A DNA stretch of 40,350 nt from Clostridiales bacterium (GCA_031269465.1 JAISZB010000081.1:1-40350); one strand, 5' to 3'; shown: positions 9,166 to 17,152, counted from the stretch's first letter. The notes: generated by a model not told the origin, from the letters alone. Numbers and translations: made by a program.

Positions 9166-9603
9166 ATGAAAGTGAATAACAACTCAAGCACAATAAGCTT
9201 TTTGGAGATCTATCAAACAGATATAGCTCCTAGGCTGAGAAGCCTGGATCTGCTCTTGAAATCCATGGATGGCCCTATTACAGCATTTCAAACTGCTCGC
9301 GCGCTAGGCACCACCGAGAGGGAGGTAAAAGGCATCGTTGATCGCTTGGGTATTAAAGAAATCGACCGTGACGCCTTTATGAAAATCATGGGGCAGGCTA
9401 CAAGCCGTATTTGCAGGCTGTACCAACGTGAAATGAACATAGGCTCCCCATTCGTCTACACGCGCGAAGATGTAGCGTACATATACGAGCTTCCTATTGA
9501 CACAGTCAATCAGGCATGCGAGGATCTTGGAATTAAGAAGCTGACTGCGTATACTTTGACTGATCTGTTCAGCAGGGTGAATTTGCAACCGGTCGCAATG
9601 TAG
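9166..9603 (+). CDS. Hypothetical protein with two helix-turn-helix-like segments
   Basis: A 145-residue soluble protein with AGGAGG seven bases before its ATG, so translation is well supported. No family is recognised. Two segments read like helix-turn-helix units: about residues 38-60 (QTARALGTTEREVKGIVDRL) and about 103-125 (REDVAYIYELPIDTVNQACE). Each is followed by a similar LGIKE or LGIKK tail, which suggests an internal duplication and a DNA-binding or regulatory role. That role is inference. It is a single gene with its own terminator and converges on efp. Confidence 0.75.
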   Translation: MKVNNNSSTISFLEIYQTDIAPRLRSLDLLLKSMDGPITAFQTARALGTTEREVKGIVDRLGIKEIDRDAFMKIMGQATSRICRLYQREMNIGSPFVYTREDVAYIYELPIDTVNQACEDLGIKKLTAYTLTDLFSRVNLQPVAM

Positions 9604-9614
9604 CATGAATATGG

Positions 9615-9651
9615 AAAAGGGCGAGGCCTGCCGGGCAGGCTTCGCCCTTTT
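9615..9651. terminator. Bidirectional terminator between the 9166 gene and efp
   Basis: AAAAGGGCGAGGCCTGCC, a two-base GG loop, and the complementary GCAGGCTTCGCCCTTTT arm. A-run and T-run flank both sides, so it ends both converging genes. Confidence 0.9.
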
Positions 9652-9677
9652 AAGGATTTGAGTGAAGTGTTTATGGC

Positions 9678-10235
9678 TTACACCCTGCCTAGATATTCTC
9701 CGGTGCGCGTATCGATTTTCACCTTGTCTCCGATGCCAAGAAACAGAGGGACGCTGATTCCCGCGCCAGTCTCAACTACTGCGGGCTTTGTCGCTCCGGT
9801 TGCGGTGTCGCCTTTAAAGCCCGGCTCCGTCTCGGTTATTTCGAGTACCACGAAGGTGGGCGGTTCTATTCCGAAGATGTTTCCGTTATGGGAGAGTATT
9901 TTTACCATTTCATTTTCTTTGACATATTTAAGCGAGTCGCCGATATCGGAGGCATTTACGGCCGTCTGCTCGTAGCTTTCATTATCCATGAAATAGTACA
10001 GATCGCCGTCTTTATAGAGATACTGCAAATCTTTGCGGTCTATGTGCGCCTTAGCCATTTTTTCAGTCGGACGGAAAGTGCGCTCCACGATGCCGCCGGA
10101 GACCATGTTCTTAAGCTTGGTGCGAACAAAAGCCGCGCCTTTGCCGGGCTTTACGTGCTGGAAATCTATTACCACAAAAATGTCCCCGTCTACCTCAATA
10201 GTTGCGCCATTGCGGAATTCGCTTGCCGAAATCAT
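9678..10235 (-). CDS. efp: Translation elongation factor P
   Basis: EF-P binds the ribosome between the P and E sites and relieves stalling at polyproline stretches. The 185-residue protein has the three beta-barrel layout: a KOW-like domain with the loop VKPGKGAAF (tip lysine K32, the position modified in many bacteria) and two OB domains ending [17 protein letters not shown]. The start at 10235 ([10 protein letters not shown]) is preceded by GAGGAGG six bases upstream; an in-frame ATG six codons further up overlaps that site and is less likely. Genes for EF-P modification are not in the window. aroQ lies upstream on the same strand, an association common in Firmicutes. Confidence 0.96.
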   Translation of the reverse strand: MISASEFRNGATIEVDGDIFVVIDFQHVKPGKGAAFVRTKLKNMVSGGIVERTFRPTEKMAKAHIDRKDLQYLYKDGDLYYFMDNESYEQTAVNASDIGDSLKYVKENEMVKILSHNGNIFGIEPPTFVVLEITETEPGFKGDTATGATKPAVVETGAGISVPLFLGIGDKVKIDTRTGEYLGRV

Positions 10236-10385
10236 AAAGTCCTCCTCTTCCATGATTCATGGAAATGTATTATTTAAAAAGTATACAGCTTGGACGCCTT
10301 TTAGTCAAAGATATTTTCCAGAATGCCGGATTTGAATTAATCTCGGACTATGTAAGGACTTCACCAATCCATTTAAGTTTGCATT

Positions 10386-10817
10386 CTAGTCGGCGTTAAG
10401 GGCGGAGAGCGCCAGCAGGTACGAGTTAAGGCCCAATCCGGTGATCTGGCCCATGCACACGGGAGATATGACGCTTGTGTGCCTGAAAGACTCCCGCTTG
10501 TAAATGTTTGAAAGATGAACCTCTATGCACGGCGTAGTGATGCCTGCCAACGCGTCTCTTATGGCATAGCTGTAATGCGCGTATGCGCCTGGATTAATTA
10601 TTATGCCGTCTATTTCATCGATGAAGCAGTTCTGGATGTAATCTATTAGCTCGCCTTCCGAATTTGACTGAAAGATGACGACTTTGCAACCCAGGGTTAT
10701 AGCGTAAGCCCTTATGGAGTCGTCAATGTCCTGCAAGCTTTGGTTGCCATATACAGCCTTTTCCCTAACCCCGGTGAAGTTGAGGTTGGGTCCGTGGATG
10801 ACAGCGATTGTCTTCAT
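10386..10817 (-). CDS. aroQ: 3-dehydroquinate dehydratase, type II
   Basis: Third step of the shikimate pathway, 3-dehydroquinate to 3-dehydroshikimate. The 143-residue protein has the type II signatures: GPNLNFTGVRE with the flexible-lid arginine, the catalytic tyrosine in REKAVYG, NPGAYAHYSYAIRDA and EVHLSNIYKRESFRHTS with the catalytic histidine. The start at 10817 is chosen because GGGG lies eight bases upstream; the GTG at 10826 sits directly on that ribosome site. About 150 bp separate it from efp downstream. aroK and aroE follow nearby on the same strand, interrupted by repeat-filled gaps. Confidence 0.95.
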   Translation of the reverse strand: MKTIAVIHGPNLNFTGVREKAVYGNQSLQDIDDSIRAYAITLGCKVVIFQSNSEGELIDYIQNCFIDEIDGIIINPGAYAHYSYAIRDALAGITTPCIEVHLSNIYKRESFRHTSVISPVCMGQITGLGLNSYLLALSALNAD

Positions 10818-10945
10818 GAAATTCACCCCTTTGATATACTGCTTTTCATATAAACCCCCTATGAAGCTTCGTTCACCACTAAGGATGAAATATTAAGCCA
10901 TTTGTGCGTTTGAGGCATGGACAAATGTCCATAAAATATATTTTT

Positions 10946-11124
10946 GTACTGAACATCCTTTTTTGGAGCTTGATTATACAGAGTTGACGGAGGATTTCTC
11001 TTATGCGCATTCGAATGGGAGCCATGGCCGCACACAGCCCTATATAGAGGTTGCAGGCGCGGGAGAGTGCAAAATGCCGATATCAATAGTCAAGCTCCAA
11101 AAAAGGCGGGTTTATATGCGAGTA
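10946..11124. repeat. Palindromic repeat copy with a longer, altered centre
   Basis: Left arm ATCCTTTTTTGGAGCTTGAT at about 10954 and right arm ATCAATAGTCAAGCTCCAAA at about 11083, separated by roughly 100 unrelated bases. It looks like a family member with an insertion or replaced loop. Confidence 0.6.
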
Positions 11125-11163
11125 AGCATTATGAAGCCTTGATTTTTATTTCTAGACTTCAAT

Positions 11164-11294
11164 TATACCGATTTTCATCAAATGTTCTTTTTTGGAGCTT
11201 GATTATCCATTGAATGGTGCGATTGATATCGGCATTTTGCACTCGCTGTATAATCAAGCTCAAAAAAAGGTATTTTTATATGAAAAGCAGTATA
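11164..11294. repeat. Palindromic MITE-like repeat, typical full copy
   Basis: 131 bp. Left end TATACCGATTTTCATCAAAT, inner arm GGAGCTTGATTATCCATTGA, centre GCGATTGATATCGGCATTTT, right arm GCTGTATAATCAAGCTC, end TATATGAAAAGCAGTATA. Both termini read TATA, and the halves are imperfect reverse complements. There is no coding capacity, as expected for a non-autonomous element. The matching transposase is not in the window. Confidence 0.85.
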
Positions 11295-11372
11295 TCAATC
11301 GCACTTGCTGTATAATCAAGCTCCATGAAAGATAACTTCCATAAAAGGCATTTTTCTATTAAAATCAGTATA
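11295..11372. repeat. Right-half copy of the palindromic repeat, tandem to the previous
   Basis: Begins ATCGCACTTGCTGTATAATC and ends TATTAAAATCAGTATA. It follows the full copy without a gap and ends about 10 bp from the aroK stop codon. Confidence 0.65.
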
Positions 11373-11383
11373 CATTGCGCTTT

Positions 11384-11902
11384 TTAGCGGCTCTTCCTGA
11401 ATACCTCGATAATTTCATCAACGATCTGATCAGGCGACTTAGCGTCGCATTTTATTATGCAGTCGCTGGCTGACGCATAGATGGGATCTCTTTGAGCCAA
11501 TAGCTCAACAATTTTTCCCATGGGGTCGGCAACATTCAGAAGCGGCCTGGAGTCGCTGAGCCTTGTATGTTCATATAGCGTCTGAGGGCTGCTCTTGAGA
11601 TAGAATAAAATGCATGATTTCTTGAGGGTTTTGACGTTTTCAGGATTTTTGATTGCTCCGCCGCCGGTGGCTATTACCGTCCATGTAAGAGAAGCGGCTC
11701 TTTTCAAGGTTTCAGTTTCCATCATCCTAAAACGCGCTTCCCCTAGCCTGGCGAAGATATCAGAGACTGCAGCGCGCTCCTCCGCTTCGATCTCTGCGTC
11801 AGCGTCAAAAAAGCCCATCCCTGTCCGGCTTGAAAGCGCTTTTCCAGTCAAAGACTTGCCGCAGCCCATGAATCCAATGAGGGCGATGTTAGTTCTCTTC
11901 AT
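11384..11902 (-). CDS. aroK: Shikimate kinase
   Basis: Phosphorylates shikimate at the 3-hydroxyl with ATP, fifth step of the shikimate pathway. The 172-residue P-loop protein has Walker A GFMGCGKS (K16), the shikimate-binding DADAEIE after it, the ATGGGAI glycine-rich shikimate loop, and the lid region with RLSDSRPLL. Length is normal. Its ATG lies inside the end of comFB (14-bp overlap), so the pair is translationally coupled. The downstream gap is filled by palindromic repeats. Confidence 0.95.
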   Translation of the reverse strand: MKRTNIALIGFMGCGKSLTGKALSSRTGMGFFDADAEIEAEERAAVSDIFARLGEARFRMMETETLKRAASLTWTVIATGGGAIKNPENVKTLKKSCILFYLKSSPQTLYEHTRLSDSRPLLNVADPMGKIVELLAQRDPIYASASDCIIKCDAKSPDQIVDEIIEVFRKSR

Positions 11903-12170
11903 CGTGCCTTGGGTTCTCTGCGACTATAACTGCGGCCTTCGCAACAGCCGAAATTATGTCTACGTCGAACTGCTGCTGGAGAGTAGAAAGCTTGGCATAG
12001 AGCTGCCCCTTTTTTGTGACTGCGTATTTGGCTGGAAGAGAGTTGAGCGCGATTGCCGTAATATCAAGCTTGCATTTATCACAGTTGCATGAATTTGTGT
12101 TTTTCATGACTGCCTCCAGGATGTCGCTGACGCAGTCTTCCATATAGTTTTTAATGCGTATATTTTCCAT
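11889..12170 (-). CDS. comFB: ComFB-family protein (late competence development)
   Basis: A 93-residue protein matching the ComFB family: an N-terminal YMEDCVSDILEAVM helix, the cysteine cluster CNCDKCKLDI and the motif ALNSLPAKYAVT. In Bacillus subtilis comFB lies between comFA and comFC but its function is unclear; some cyanobacterial relatives bind cyclic di-nucleotides. The cysteine set (three in 10 residues) suggests metal binding, which is inference. A near-perfect AGGAGG precedes the ATG. It overlaps aroK rather than other com genes. A prepilin-type peptidase is nearby on the same strand, but no other competence genes are visible. Confidence 0.85.
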   Translation of the reverse strand: MENIRIKNYMEDCVSDILEAVMKNTNSCNCDKCKLDITAIALNSLPAKYAVTKKGQLYAKLSTLQQQFDVDIISAVAKAAVIVAENPRHDEEN

Positions 12171-12282
12171 TATATACCTCCTAGTTAGGCATGCCTATTT
12201 GCAGTCAAATGTACCGATTTTGGATCTTGACTGTCCAATGGCGCTGATATTTTTAATCCATGAATTAAGCCTTTCAACTAGC

Positions 12283-12411
12283 TATACGATTTTCATTCAA
12301 TGTTCCTTTTTTGGTGCTTGATTATCCATTGGACAGTGCGAAATGCCGATATCAATCGAACTCGCTGTTAATCAAGCTCCATAAAAGTAATTTTACAAGA
12401 AAATCAGTATA
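12283..12411. repeat. Palindromic MITE-like repeat, full copy
   Basis: 129 bp, TATACGATTTTCATTCAATG to ACAAGAAAATCAGTATA, with centre GCGAAATGCCGATATCAATC. Arms carry TGGTGCTTGATTAT and TTAATCAAGCTCCA. Confidence 0.8.
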
Positions 12412-12483
12412 AATGCCGATATCAATCGCACTCGCTGTACAGTCAAGTTTCAAAATAGGGACTTTCATATGCAAATCAGTATA
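12412..12483. repeat. Right-half copy of the palindromic repeat, tandem to the previous
   Basis: Begins AATGCCGATATCAATCGCAC and ends ATATGCAAATCAGTATA. It carries the variant inner arm CTGTACAGTCAAG seen in a second subfamily. Confidence 0.65.
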
Positions 12484-12508
12484 ACAAGGGCATAAGAGAG
12501 CTTTCATT

Positions 12509-12566
12509 TAAAGCTGAAGTGAATGATCCAGCTCATATAAAGCTGAAGTGAATGATCCAGCTCATA
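12509..12566. repeat. 29-bp tandem direct duplication
   Basis: Two exact, adjacent copies of a 29-bp unit that begins TAAAGCTGAAGTGAATGATC and ends CAGCTCATA. There is no spacer, so it is a simple tandem duplication. Confidence 0.9.
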
Positions 12567-12666
12567 AATCCCTTCATTTAAAAGCGCATCTCTGCATTCA
12601 CCCTCGCCTGCATTTTTTGCCTTTAAAGCAAGCATTGCCCTATGGAGATGATTTATACAGCTTTTT

Positions 12667-13533
12667 CTATAAACTCAGATAATCCCTTGAAAGCTTTTCA
12701 ATTGCAGATGCTAAAAAATCTTTTTCTAGGCTCTTGCCTGTCCATATCTCAAGCGAAGCTGCAGCCTGAAGGACTAGCATGGGAAAGCCGTTTTGAGTTT
12801 TAGAGCCGGCTGCCGCCGCAGCTTTGAGAAACTGCGTTTCCCACGGAGAATAGATGAAATCCAAGGCTAGTTCAACGCCGCTGAAAAATCCGGATCCAGA
12901 GACAGGCGAAGCTTCCTTGTTCGCGCCAAATCCAACAGTGGTCGTCTGTATCACTATGTCCTTTTCTATCTCATCCATTTCCTCGGGGCGGATTGCCCTT
13001 GCGCGCGCAAAGTGCGCCTTTTCTATCCTTTCCGCCAAGCCGGCGGCTTTTCCCCAAGTGCGATTTGCTATGAATATTTCCTCTGCGCCTTCCGCAGCAG
13101 CCATGTAGGCTGCCGCATGGGCAGAACCTCCTGCGCCTATGATTAGAACCTTCTTGCCCTTAGGACTTGCGCCCGCAAGTTCCAGAGCTGACTTTGCTCC
13201 GATCCAGTCTGTGTTGAACCCAGAATACCCTGTCGGGCCGAGCTTGAGAGTATTGACTGCGCCTATCACGCGCGCGGCGCCGTCTACCGTTTTCAAGTGC
13301 TCCATAACTTCGCGCTTATGCGGCACGGTGACGTTTATGCCGCAGATTCCCAGACAGAAGGCCCCTCTTATGGCATCGCCGAGGTTTTCCGGCAGGACGC
13401 GCATGGCTGCATAGACGGAGTTTAGCCCCAGGCGCTCCCCAAAGTAGTTTTGTATCTGAGGAGAGAAGCTGTGAGAGACAGGATCACCAATGACGCAGCG
13501 CACTTGAGTATCGCCCCTGACCGAAGGCATCAT
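12667..13533 (-). CDS. aroE: Shikimate dehydrogenase (NADP+)
   Basis: Fourth step of the shikimate pathway, 3-dehydroshikimate to shikimate. The 288-residue protein has the substrate-binding SHSFSPQ, the catalytic lysine K73 in NVTVPHKRE and aspartate D109 in GFNTDW. It also has the nucleotide loop GAGGSAHAAA and the NRTWGKA cofactor-specificity loop, and the C-terminal NGFPMLVLQAA helix. Two ATGs (13533 and 13530) are possible. The first overlaps the yqeG stop by four bases (ATGA), a coupled start. Confidence 0.95.
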   Translation of the reverse strand: MMPSVRGDTQVRCVIGDPVSHSFSPQIQNYFGERLGLNSVYAAMRVLPENLGDAIRGAFCLGICGINVTVPHKREVMEHLKTVDGAARVIGAVNTLKLGPTGYSGFNTDWIGAKSALELAGASPKGKKVLIIGAGGSAHAAAYMAAAEGAEEIFIANRTWGKAAGLAERIEKAHFARARAIRPEEMDEIEKDIVIQTTTVGFGANKEASPVSGSGFFSGVELALDFIYSPWETQFLKAAAAAGSKTQNGFPMLVLQAAASLEIWTGKSLEKDFLASAIEKLSRDYLSL

Positions 13534-14048
13534 CCATTATCCCCGCCCAGCTCAATCTTTTTTTTATACTGCTTCAGAATCAAGCCCTCGAATCCCCTTT
13601 TTAAATGCACCGTCCAAATGTCTTTTTTGGACAGGGGCTTTACCAGAATGGTCTTTATATTAAGCTTTTTACCGCACCATATGTCTGTAAGGACCTGATC
13701 CCCTATAATGACTGATGATTCTGGCGTTGCGTCAAGAGCCTTCATCGCTTTCCTGGCTTTTCCCGCCAGAGGCTTGAGGCTTTGGCAGTAGGCGGGCAGA
13801 TTAAGGTTCTTATTGAATCTTGAGAGGCTGCGCTTGCCGTTGTTTGTCAGCAGGCATACAGTAAAGCCCATTTTGCCGAGCCTTTTCAAAAGGCTTACAG
13901 TTCTTTCCTGGGGCTTCCTGAAGTTGAACTCCGCTAGGGTATTATCTACATCGAAAAATATGAATTTGATGTTGCTGGCTTTCAATTGCCTGTATGGTAT
14001 CTCAAAAACTGAATCGTAGTAGTGATCTGGGAAGAATTTCTCGAACAT
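13530..14048 (-). CDS. yqeG: YqeG-family HAD-IIIA phosphatase
   Basis: A HAD-superfamily hydrolase with motif I FFDVDNTLAEF (nucleophile and acid aspartates), motif II LLTNN, and the lysine plus IGDQVLTDIW of motifs III/IV. The true substrate is not established. In Firmicutes yqeG commonly sits beside aroE, as here, with a four-base overlap. The frame extends six codons upstream, but 14048 is chosen because AAGGAGG lies six bases before that ATG. The protein is then 172 residues, normal for the family. Confidence 0.93.
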   Translation of the reverse strand: MFEKFFPDHYYDSVFEIPYRQLKASNIKFIFFDVDNTLAEFNFRKPQERTVSLLKRLGKMGFTVCLLTNNGKRSLSRFNKNLNLPAYCQSLKPLAGKARKAMKALDATPESSVIIGDQVLTDIWCGKKLNIKTILVKPLSKKDIWTVHLKRGFEGLILKQYKKKIELGGDNG

Positions 14049-14291
14049 AGGGATCCTCCTTTTCAATGTACCAATGCAGAGAATTTTGGATCTTTAAACT
14101 TAAGCGAGGACTGCTTTGCGCTCTTTGCCTCTAATTCTGCAAGGTTTTTGCATGCGCATTCTTGCTTTTAGCTCTAAGCTGAGGACCCAGGATTTTTAGC
14201 TTGGATGCCAAATTGAGACGCAGTAAAATCGACCTAAAATCAGGACTTTCTTACGCGCCGGCATATCTGGAATTGCCAGGCAAGAAAGAGA

Positions 14292-15023
14292 TCATACGCT
14301 GTAAACGGCGTCTATTAGCAGATGAAGTTTCTCCCCGAAGAGCATGACGCAAAGGGCTCCCGCCGAAATAAACGGGCCGAACTGGATGCGGGATCTCAGG
14401 GTTTTCATTTTTAACCCAAGAAGAACAAGGCATGCGGCAGTTCCGAAAACAGTCGATAGAAATAGGCAAAAAAGGGCGTCGAGAGGGCCGAGCGCAAGTC
14501 CTACAAGGGCCATAAGCTTCACATCGCCCATACCCATTGCGCCTAGAGCGGCGAAGGGCAAAAGCATGGCTAATCCTGCCGTAGCCCCAATAAGCGCGAA
14601 GGCAAGGGGTTCGAAGCTTGCAAGCATGAAGCTGGAAAACGCTTTTAAAGTGAAGATGATGCAAAAGCAAGGAATAACAGCCGCGTTTGGAATCAGGAAT
14701 CGCTTTAAATCTACAAGGCTGCATATGAGAAGGCAGGCGGCCAAGGCGAAGTTGATGAAAAAACTGAAAGAAATTCCATGCATTAGAAACAGCGGATAAG
14801 TTGCCGCTCCAAAGGAGGCGCCGACTGCAGCGCGCTGCAGTCGCCTGTTTTTTTCAGTTTTTGCGGGCAAGCCTGCAAGCTCTTCGTATAGGCGGAAAGA
14901 AGCGGCGCCTAAAATGAAAGAAGCGGTGAAAACGAATAGATGAATGCTGCCACCTTCTTTTTTCTTTGAGGGCGAATCAATTGCCAACCCATAAAGTATA
15001 GCGCCTAGAAGCGCATTGTTCAA
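14292..15023 (-). CDS. A24-family prepilin peptidase
   Basis: An aspartic membrane peptidase that would cleave type IV prepilin-like leader peptides. About 243 residues with several hydrophobic segments. The two catalytic aspartates are visible as D105 in LVDLKRFLIPN and D167 in the hallmark GMGDVKL, followed by a C-terminal FGPF. The cysteine-containing methyltransferase domain of full-length PilD is not seen. The N-terminal half has a predicted membrane segment and a charged loop but lacks the CPxC pairs. The start (TTG at 15023) has no clear ribosome site and may be misplaced. No pilin or com operon is adjacent. It is divergent from the lipoprotein gene at 15143. Confidence 0.85.
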   Translation of the reverse strand: MNNALLGAILYGLAIDSPSKKKEGGSIHLFVFTASFILGAASFRLYEELAGLPAKTEKNRRLQRAAVGASFGAATYPLFLMHGISFSFFINFALAACLLICSLVDLKRFLIPNAAVIPCFCIIFTLKAFSSFMLASFEPLAFALIGATAGLAMLLPFAALGAMGMGDVKLMALVGLALGPLDALFCLFLSTVFGTAACLVLLGLKMKTLRSRIQFGPFISAGALCVMLFGEKLHLLIDAVYSV

Positions 15024-15142
15024 CGCCTGAACGATATTATTTTGGGTCTGAGCGCATTCACCAATTTGCCTTTGAAGAAATGTACATAAAACGCCAAGCC
15101 CTCCAGTATACTTATACTAGCCAATATATGGAGGGATTATCT

Positions 15143-15778
15143 GTGAAATTTAAGTTAGCGCTAATCCTGCTTATGACGACGCTGTGCTTGGCGCCCGGCT
15201 GCCAAGCCTCAGGCCTTAAGAGCGAGCAGTATCAAAATGCATATGAGAAAATTCAGAACGTGCTGGTAAATCTCCAGACATACAAATGTGAAGCTACAGT
15301 AGAGTACAAATCCAACAAAGGATCAAATGTTTATGACACACTGCAAAAGTGCAAAATCTCCGGTGAGTACCGAGTTGAGGTGACAGGGCCTGAGAAAGTG
15401 GCGGGAAATATCACGCTTTCAGACGGCAAGACAATATATCAGTTCAACACCCGCATTGCGGGAAAAATTGCCGTTGCTACAAAGGAATCTCAAGAGAGAA
15501 GCGAAATATTCCTTACAAGCTTCATAAAGAATTACCTTAAGTCTCAGGAAGTGTCTGTCAGCGTCTCAAAGATAGCCGGAGATCCTTGCACTGTAATGGA
15601 GGCTCAGATTCCGGGGGATCATCCTTATCTATCGACGGAGAAGCTATGGGTTGATAATGCTTCATTGCTTCCGGTCAAGCTTATTATTTACGATCAGCAA
15701 GGAAGTGAGAGAATTATTGTTACATATAAATCTTTCCAGTATAATGTCGCTCTGGATGATGCAGAGTTCAAAGCATAG
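15143..15778 (+). CDS. LolA-like lipoprotein
   Basis: A 211-residue secreted protein with a short charged N-terminus, a hydrophobic stretch (LALILLMTTLCLAPG) and a cysteine at residue 20. It is probably lipid-anchored, although the lipobox is not ideal (A at -3, P at -2). The mature part has the LolA/LppX fold pattern (TYKCEATVEYKS, DGKTIYQF, EKLWVDNASLLPVKLIIYD). In clostridia such proteins include the germination factor GerS and other cell-envelope lipoproteins; which applies here cannot be told. The GTG start is chosen because GGAGGG lies seven bases upstream. Two TATACT boxes at about 15105-15120 may be its -10. Confidence 0.8.
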   Translation: MKFKLALILLMTTLCLAPGCQASGLKSEQYQNAYEKIQNVLVNLQTYKCEATVEYKSNKGSNVYDTLQKCKISGEYRVEVTGPEKVAGNITLSDGKTIYQFNTRIAGKIAVATKESQERSEIFLTSFIKNYLKSQEVSVSVSKIAGDPCTVMEAQIPGDHPYLSTEKLWVDNASLLPVKLIIYDQQGSERIIVTYKSFQYNVALDDAEFKA

Positions 15779-16055
15779 ATACGCTTGATATGCATGAGAA
15801 ATTTCTTTAATTGCCCTTGTTTTAAAGCTCTCCAGAGGGTAATCAAGCGCAAAAAAGCCGCGATTGACTGCAAACCGCCTGCATATGCATCCCATGGTAG
15901 CTCTGATTTTTGCGCTTGACTGCGAAGCCATAAAGCGGATGATAAAATCGTCATAATGAGCATAATGACTCGGTAAGCCGTTCTAATTAAAAGCTTGATT
16001 TTTAGGAAAGCGGGAGATCCAACCATTGCCTGGCAGGCTGAACCCCGGCATTTAG

Positions 16056-16100
16056 TTGAGTCCTGATAATCCGACGCTTCTTTGGATAATCAGGACTCAA
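16056..16100. repeat. Stem-loop with 17-bp arms
   Basis: TTGAGTCCTGATAATCC (16056-16072) and GGATAATCAGGACTCAA (16084-16100) pair with one mismatch around an 11-base loop. There is no T-run, so it is not a typical terminator. It resembles the remnant of a different small palindromic element. Confidence 0.7.
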
Positions 16101-16181
16101 TTGATAAGAGCGAATTGCATTTCATATAAAATATGGTTCATGAGGTAAAATCTATATGAAGACTATTCATCCAATCAATGA

Positions 16182-16290
16182 TATAATGATATCTCATGAG
16201 CTGGCGCCCGGGCGCATATGCCTGGCGCCTTGGAAAGTTCCGATTAATCGGCGCGGTTGCGCCTTGCTAAGGCATTAGCCGCGCTCTAAG
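16182..16290 (+). ncRNA. Candidate structured RNA after an extended -10 box
   Basis: TG-A-TATAAT at 16182-16187 is followed by two compact GC-rich hairpins in otherwise AT-rich DNA. The first pairs GGCGCC (16203-16208) with GGCGCC (16224-16229) and contains an inner GGC/GCC helix. The second pairs GCGCGG (16251-16256) with CCGCGC (16279-16284) around an inner GCCTT-GCT-AAGGC hairpin. No known RNA family is recognised and no -35 box or T-run was found, so this is tentative. It could also be a non-transcribed palindrome cluster. Confidence 0.25.
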
Positions 16291-16688
16291 ATTACTTGCC
16301 GTACATCGGTTTCAAAGCCCGGAATCAGAAATATTAGCTATGAAAACATATGCGTGTTAAAAAAGGGATATCCTCATTGCCATTGCGAGTCTATTTTGTC
16401 TAGTAGAGCTTTCGATTTGCATATGAATTAAGCTTGCATGCATATCGATAAAGTTTGCCTGCGCAAAGATTCAAAGAATAATCACTCCCCGAAATCAAAG
16501 CATTGGCATTCATATCAGCTTTCTTTATAAGGTTGCCTAATACTCCTCAAACAACATAAAAGAAATTAATCTGCAATTATTCATAGTAAAAAACAAACCT
16601 GAAACGGTATAATATTCTTCAAAGCCGGGCACACTTAAAGTATATTATCGCGGCGAGAATAATCCGCGAAGACGGAGAGTGAAAGAAA

Positions 16689-17033
16689 GTGTTGGTAAAG
16701 AGAGGCGATATTTTTTACGCGGATCTAAGCCCGGTCATTGGCTCGGAACAAGGAGGCGTAAGGCCGGTGCTGGTAGTGCAGAATGATGTTGGGAACCGCT
16801 ACAGCCCGACTGTTATATGCGCCGCCATAACTTCTCAGATTAATAAGGCTAAGCTTCCTACTCATATAGAGATTGACTGCCAGCAATACACTTTGGTCAA
16901 AGACTCTGTAATTTTGCTTGAGCAAGTAAGAACGATAGACAAAAAGCGCCTTAGGGAGAAGATTTGCCGATTGGACGACAGTGTCATGCGAAAAGTTGAC
17001 AAAGCTCTGCTTATAAGCTTTGGGTTGAATTAG
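16689..17033 (+). CDS. MazF/NdoA-type endoribonuclease toxin
   Basis: A PemK/MazF-family mRNA interferase that cuts single-stranded mRNA at short sequences. The 114-residue protein has the family core [29 protein letters not shown] and the later [14 protein letters not shown], and is close in length to Bacillus NdoA. The start is GTG (16689) with GGAGAG nine bases upstream; TTG one codon later is possible. In most Firmicutes a MazE-type antitoxin lies directly upstream, but none is visible here. The gene stands alone between a 0.9-kb gap and a very strong terminator. Confidence 0.92.
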   Translation: MLVKRGDIFYADLSPVIGSEQGGVRPVLVVQNDVGNRYSPTVICAAITSQINKAKLPTHIEIDCQQYTLVKDSVILLEQVRTIDKKRLREKICRLDDSVMRKVDKALLISFGLN

Positions 17034-17091
17034 TACATAAAATAGGAACCGGCATAGCTGATTGGATGAGATTCCCTAAATCTCATATTTT

Positions 17092-17152
17092 AACACGCGC
17101 AAAGAGAAGCCCGGACGCGTAAGCGTCCGGGCTTCTCTTTGCGCGTGTTTTA
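17092..17152 (+). terminator. Very strong terminator after mazF (27-bp perfect stem)
   Basis: Arms 17092-17118 (AACACGCGCAAAGAGAAGCC and seven more bases) and 17123-17149 are perfectly complementary around a GTAA loop, with T-rich sequence after. This is far longer than usual for a terminator. A short A/T run on the left means it may stop transcription from both sides. Confidence 0.85.

Larger units (their letters stand above)
10818..11383. other. Intergenic region between aroK and aroQ, filled with palindromic repeats
   Basis: Contains a repeat end at 10832-10858 (TACTGCTTTTCATATAAA), an interrupted copy (10946-11124), a full copy (11164-11294) and a half copy (11295-11372). No gene is supportable. 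Any aroQ promoter would have to lie inside repeat sequence. Confidence 0.65.
12171..12666. other. Intergenic region between aroE and comFB
   Basis: Holds a repeat fragment near 12205-12235, a full palindromic repeat (12283-12411), a half copy (12412-12483) and a 29-bp tandem duplication (12509-12566). No gene is seen. Confidence 0.65.
15779..16688. other. 910-bp intergenic region with hairpins and a possible structured RNA
   Basis: Contains an inverted pair ATCAAGCGCAAAAA (about 15842) and TTTTTGCGCTTGA (about 15907), a 17-bp-arm stem-loop (16056-16100), and the GC-rich hairpin pair after a TGATATAAT box (16182-16290). A TATAAT near 16610 may serve mazF. No antitoxin ORF is seen before mazF. 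Confidence 0.6.

Noticed and set aside
10859..11086. Minus-strand frame of 75 codons upstream of aroQ
   Set aside because: It overlaps copies of the palindromic repeat and has no ribosome site.
12509..12566. Possible CRISPR-like direct repeats
   Set aside because: There are only two copies, directly adjacent with no spacer and no cas genes nearby; it is a simple tandem duplication.
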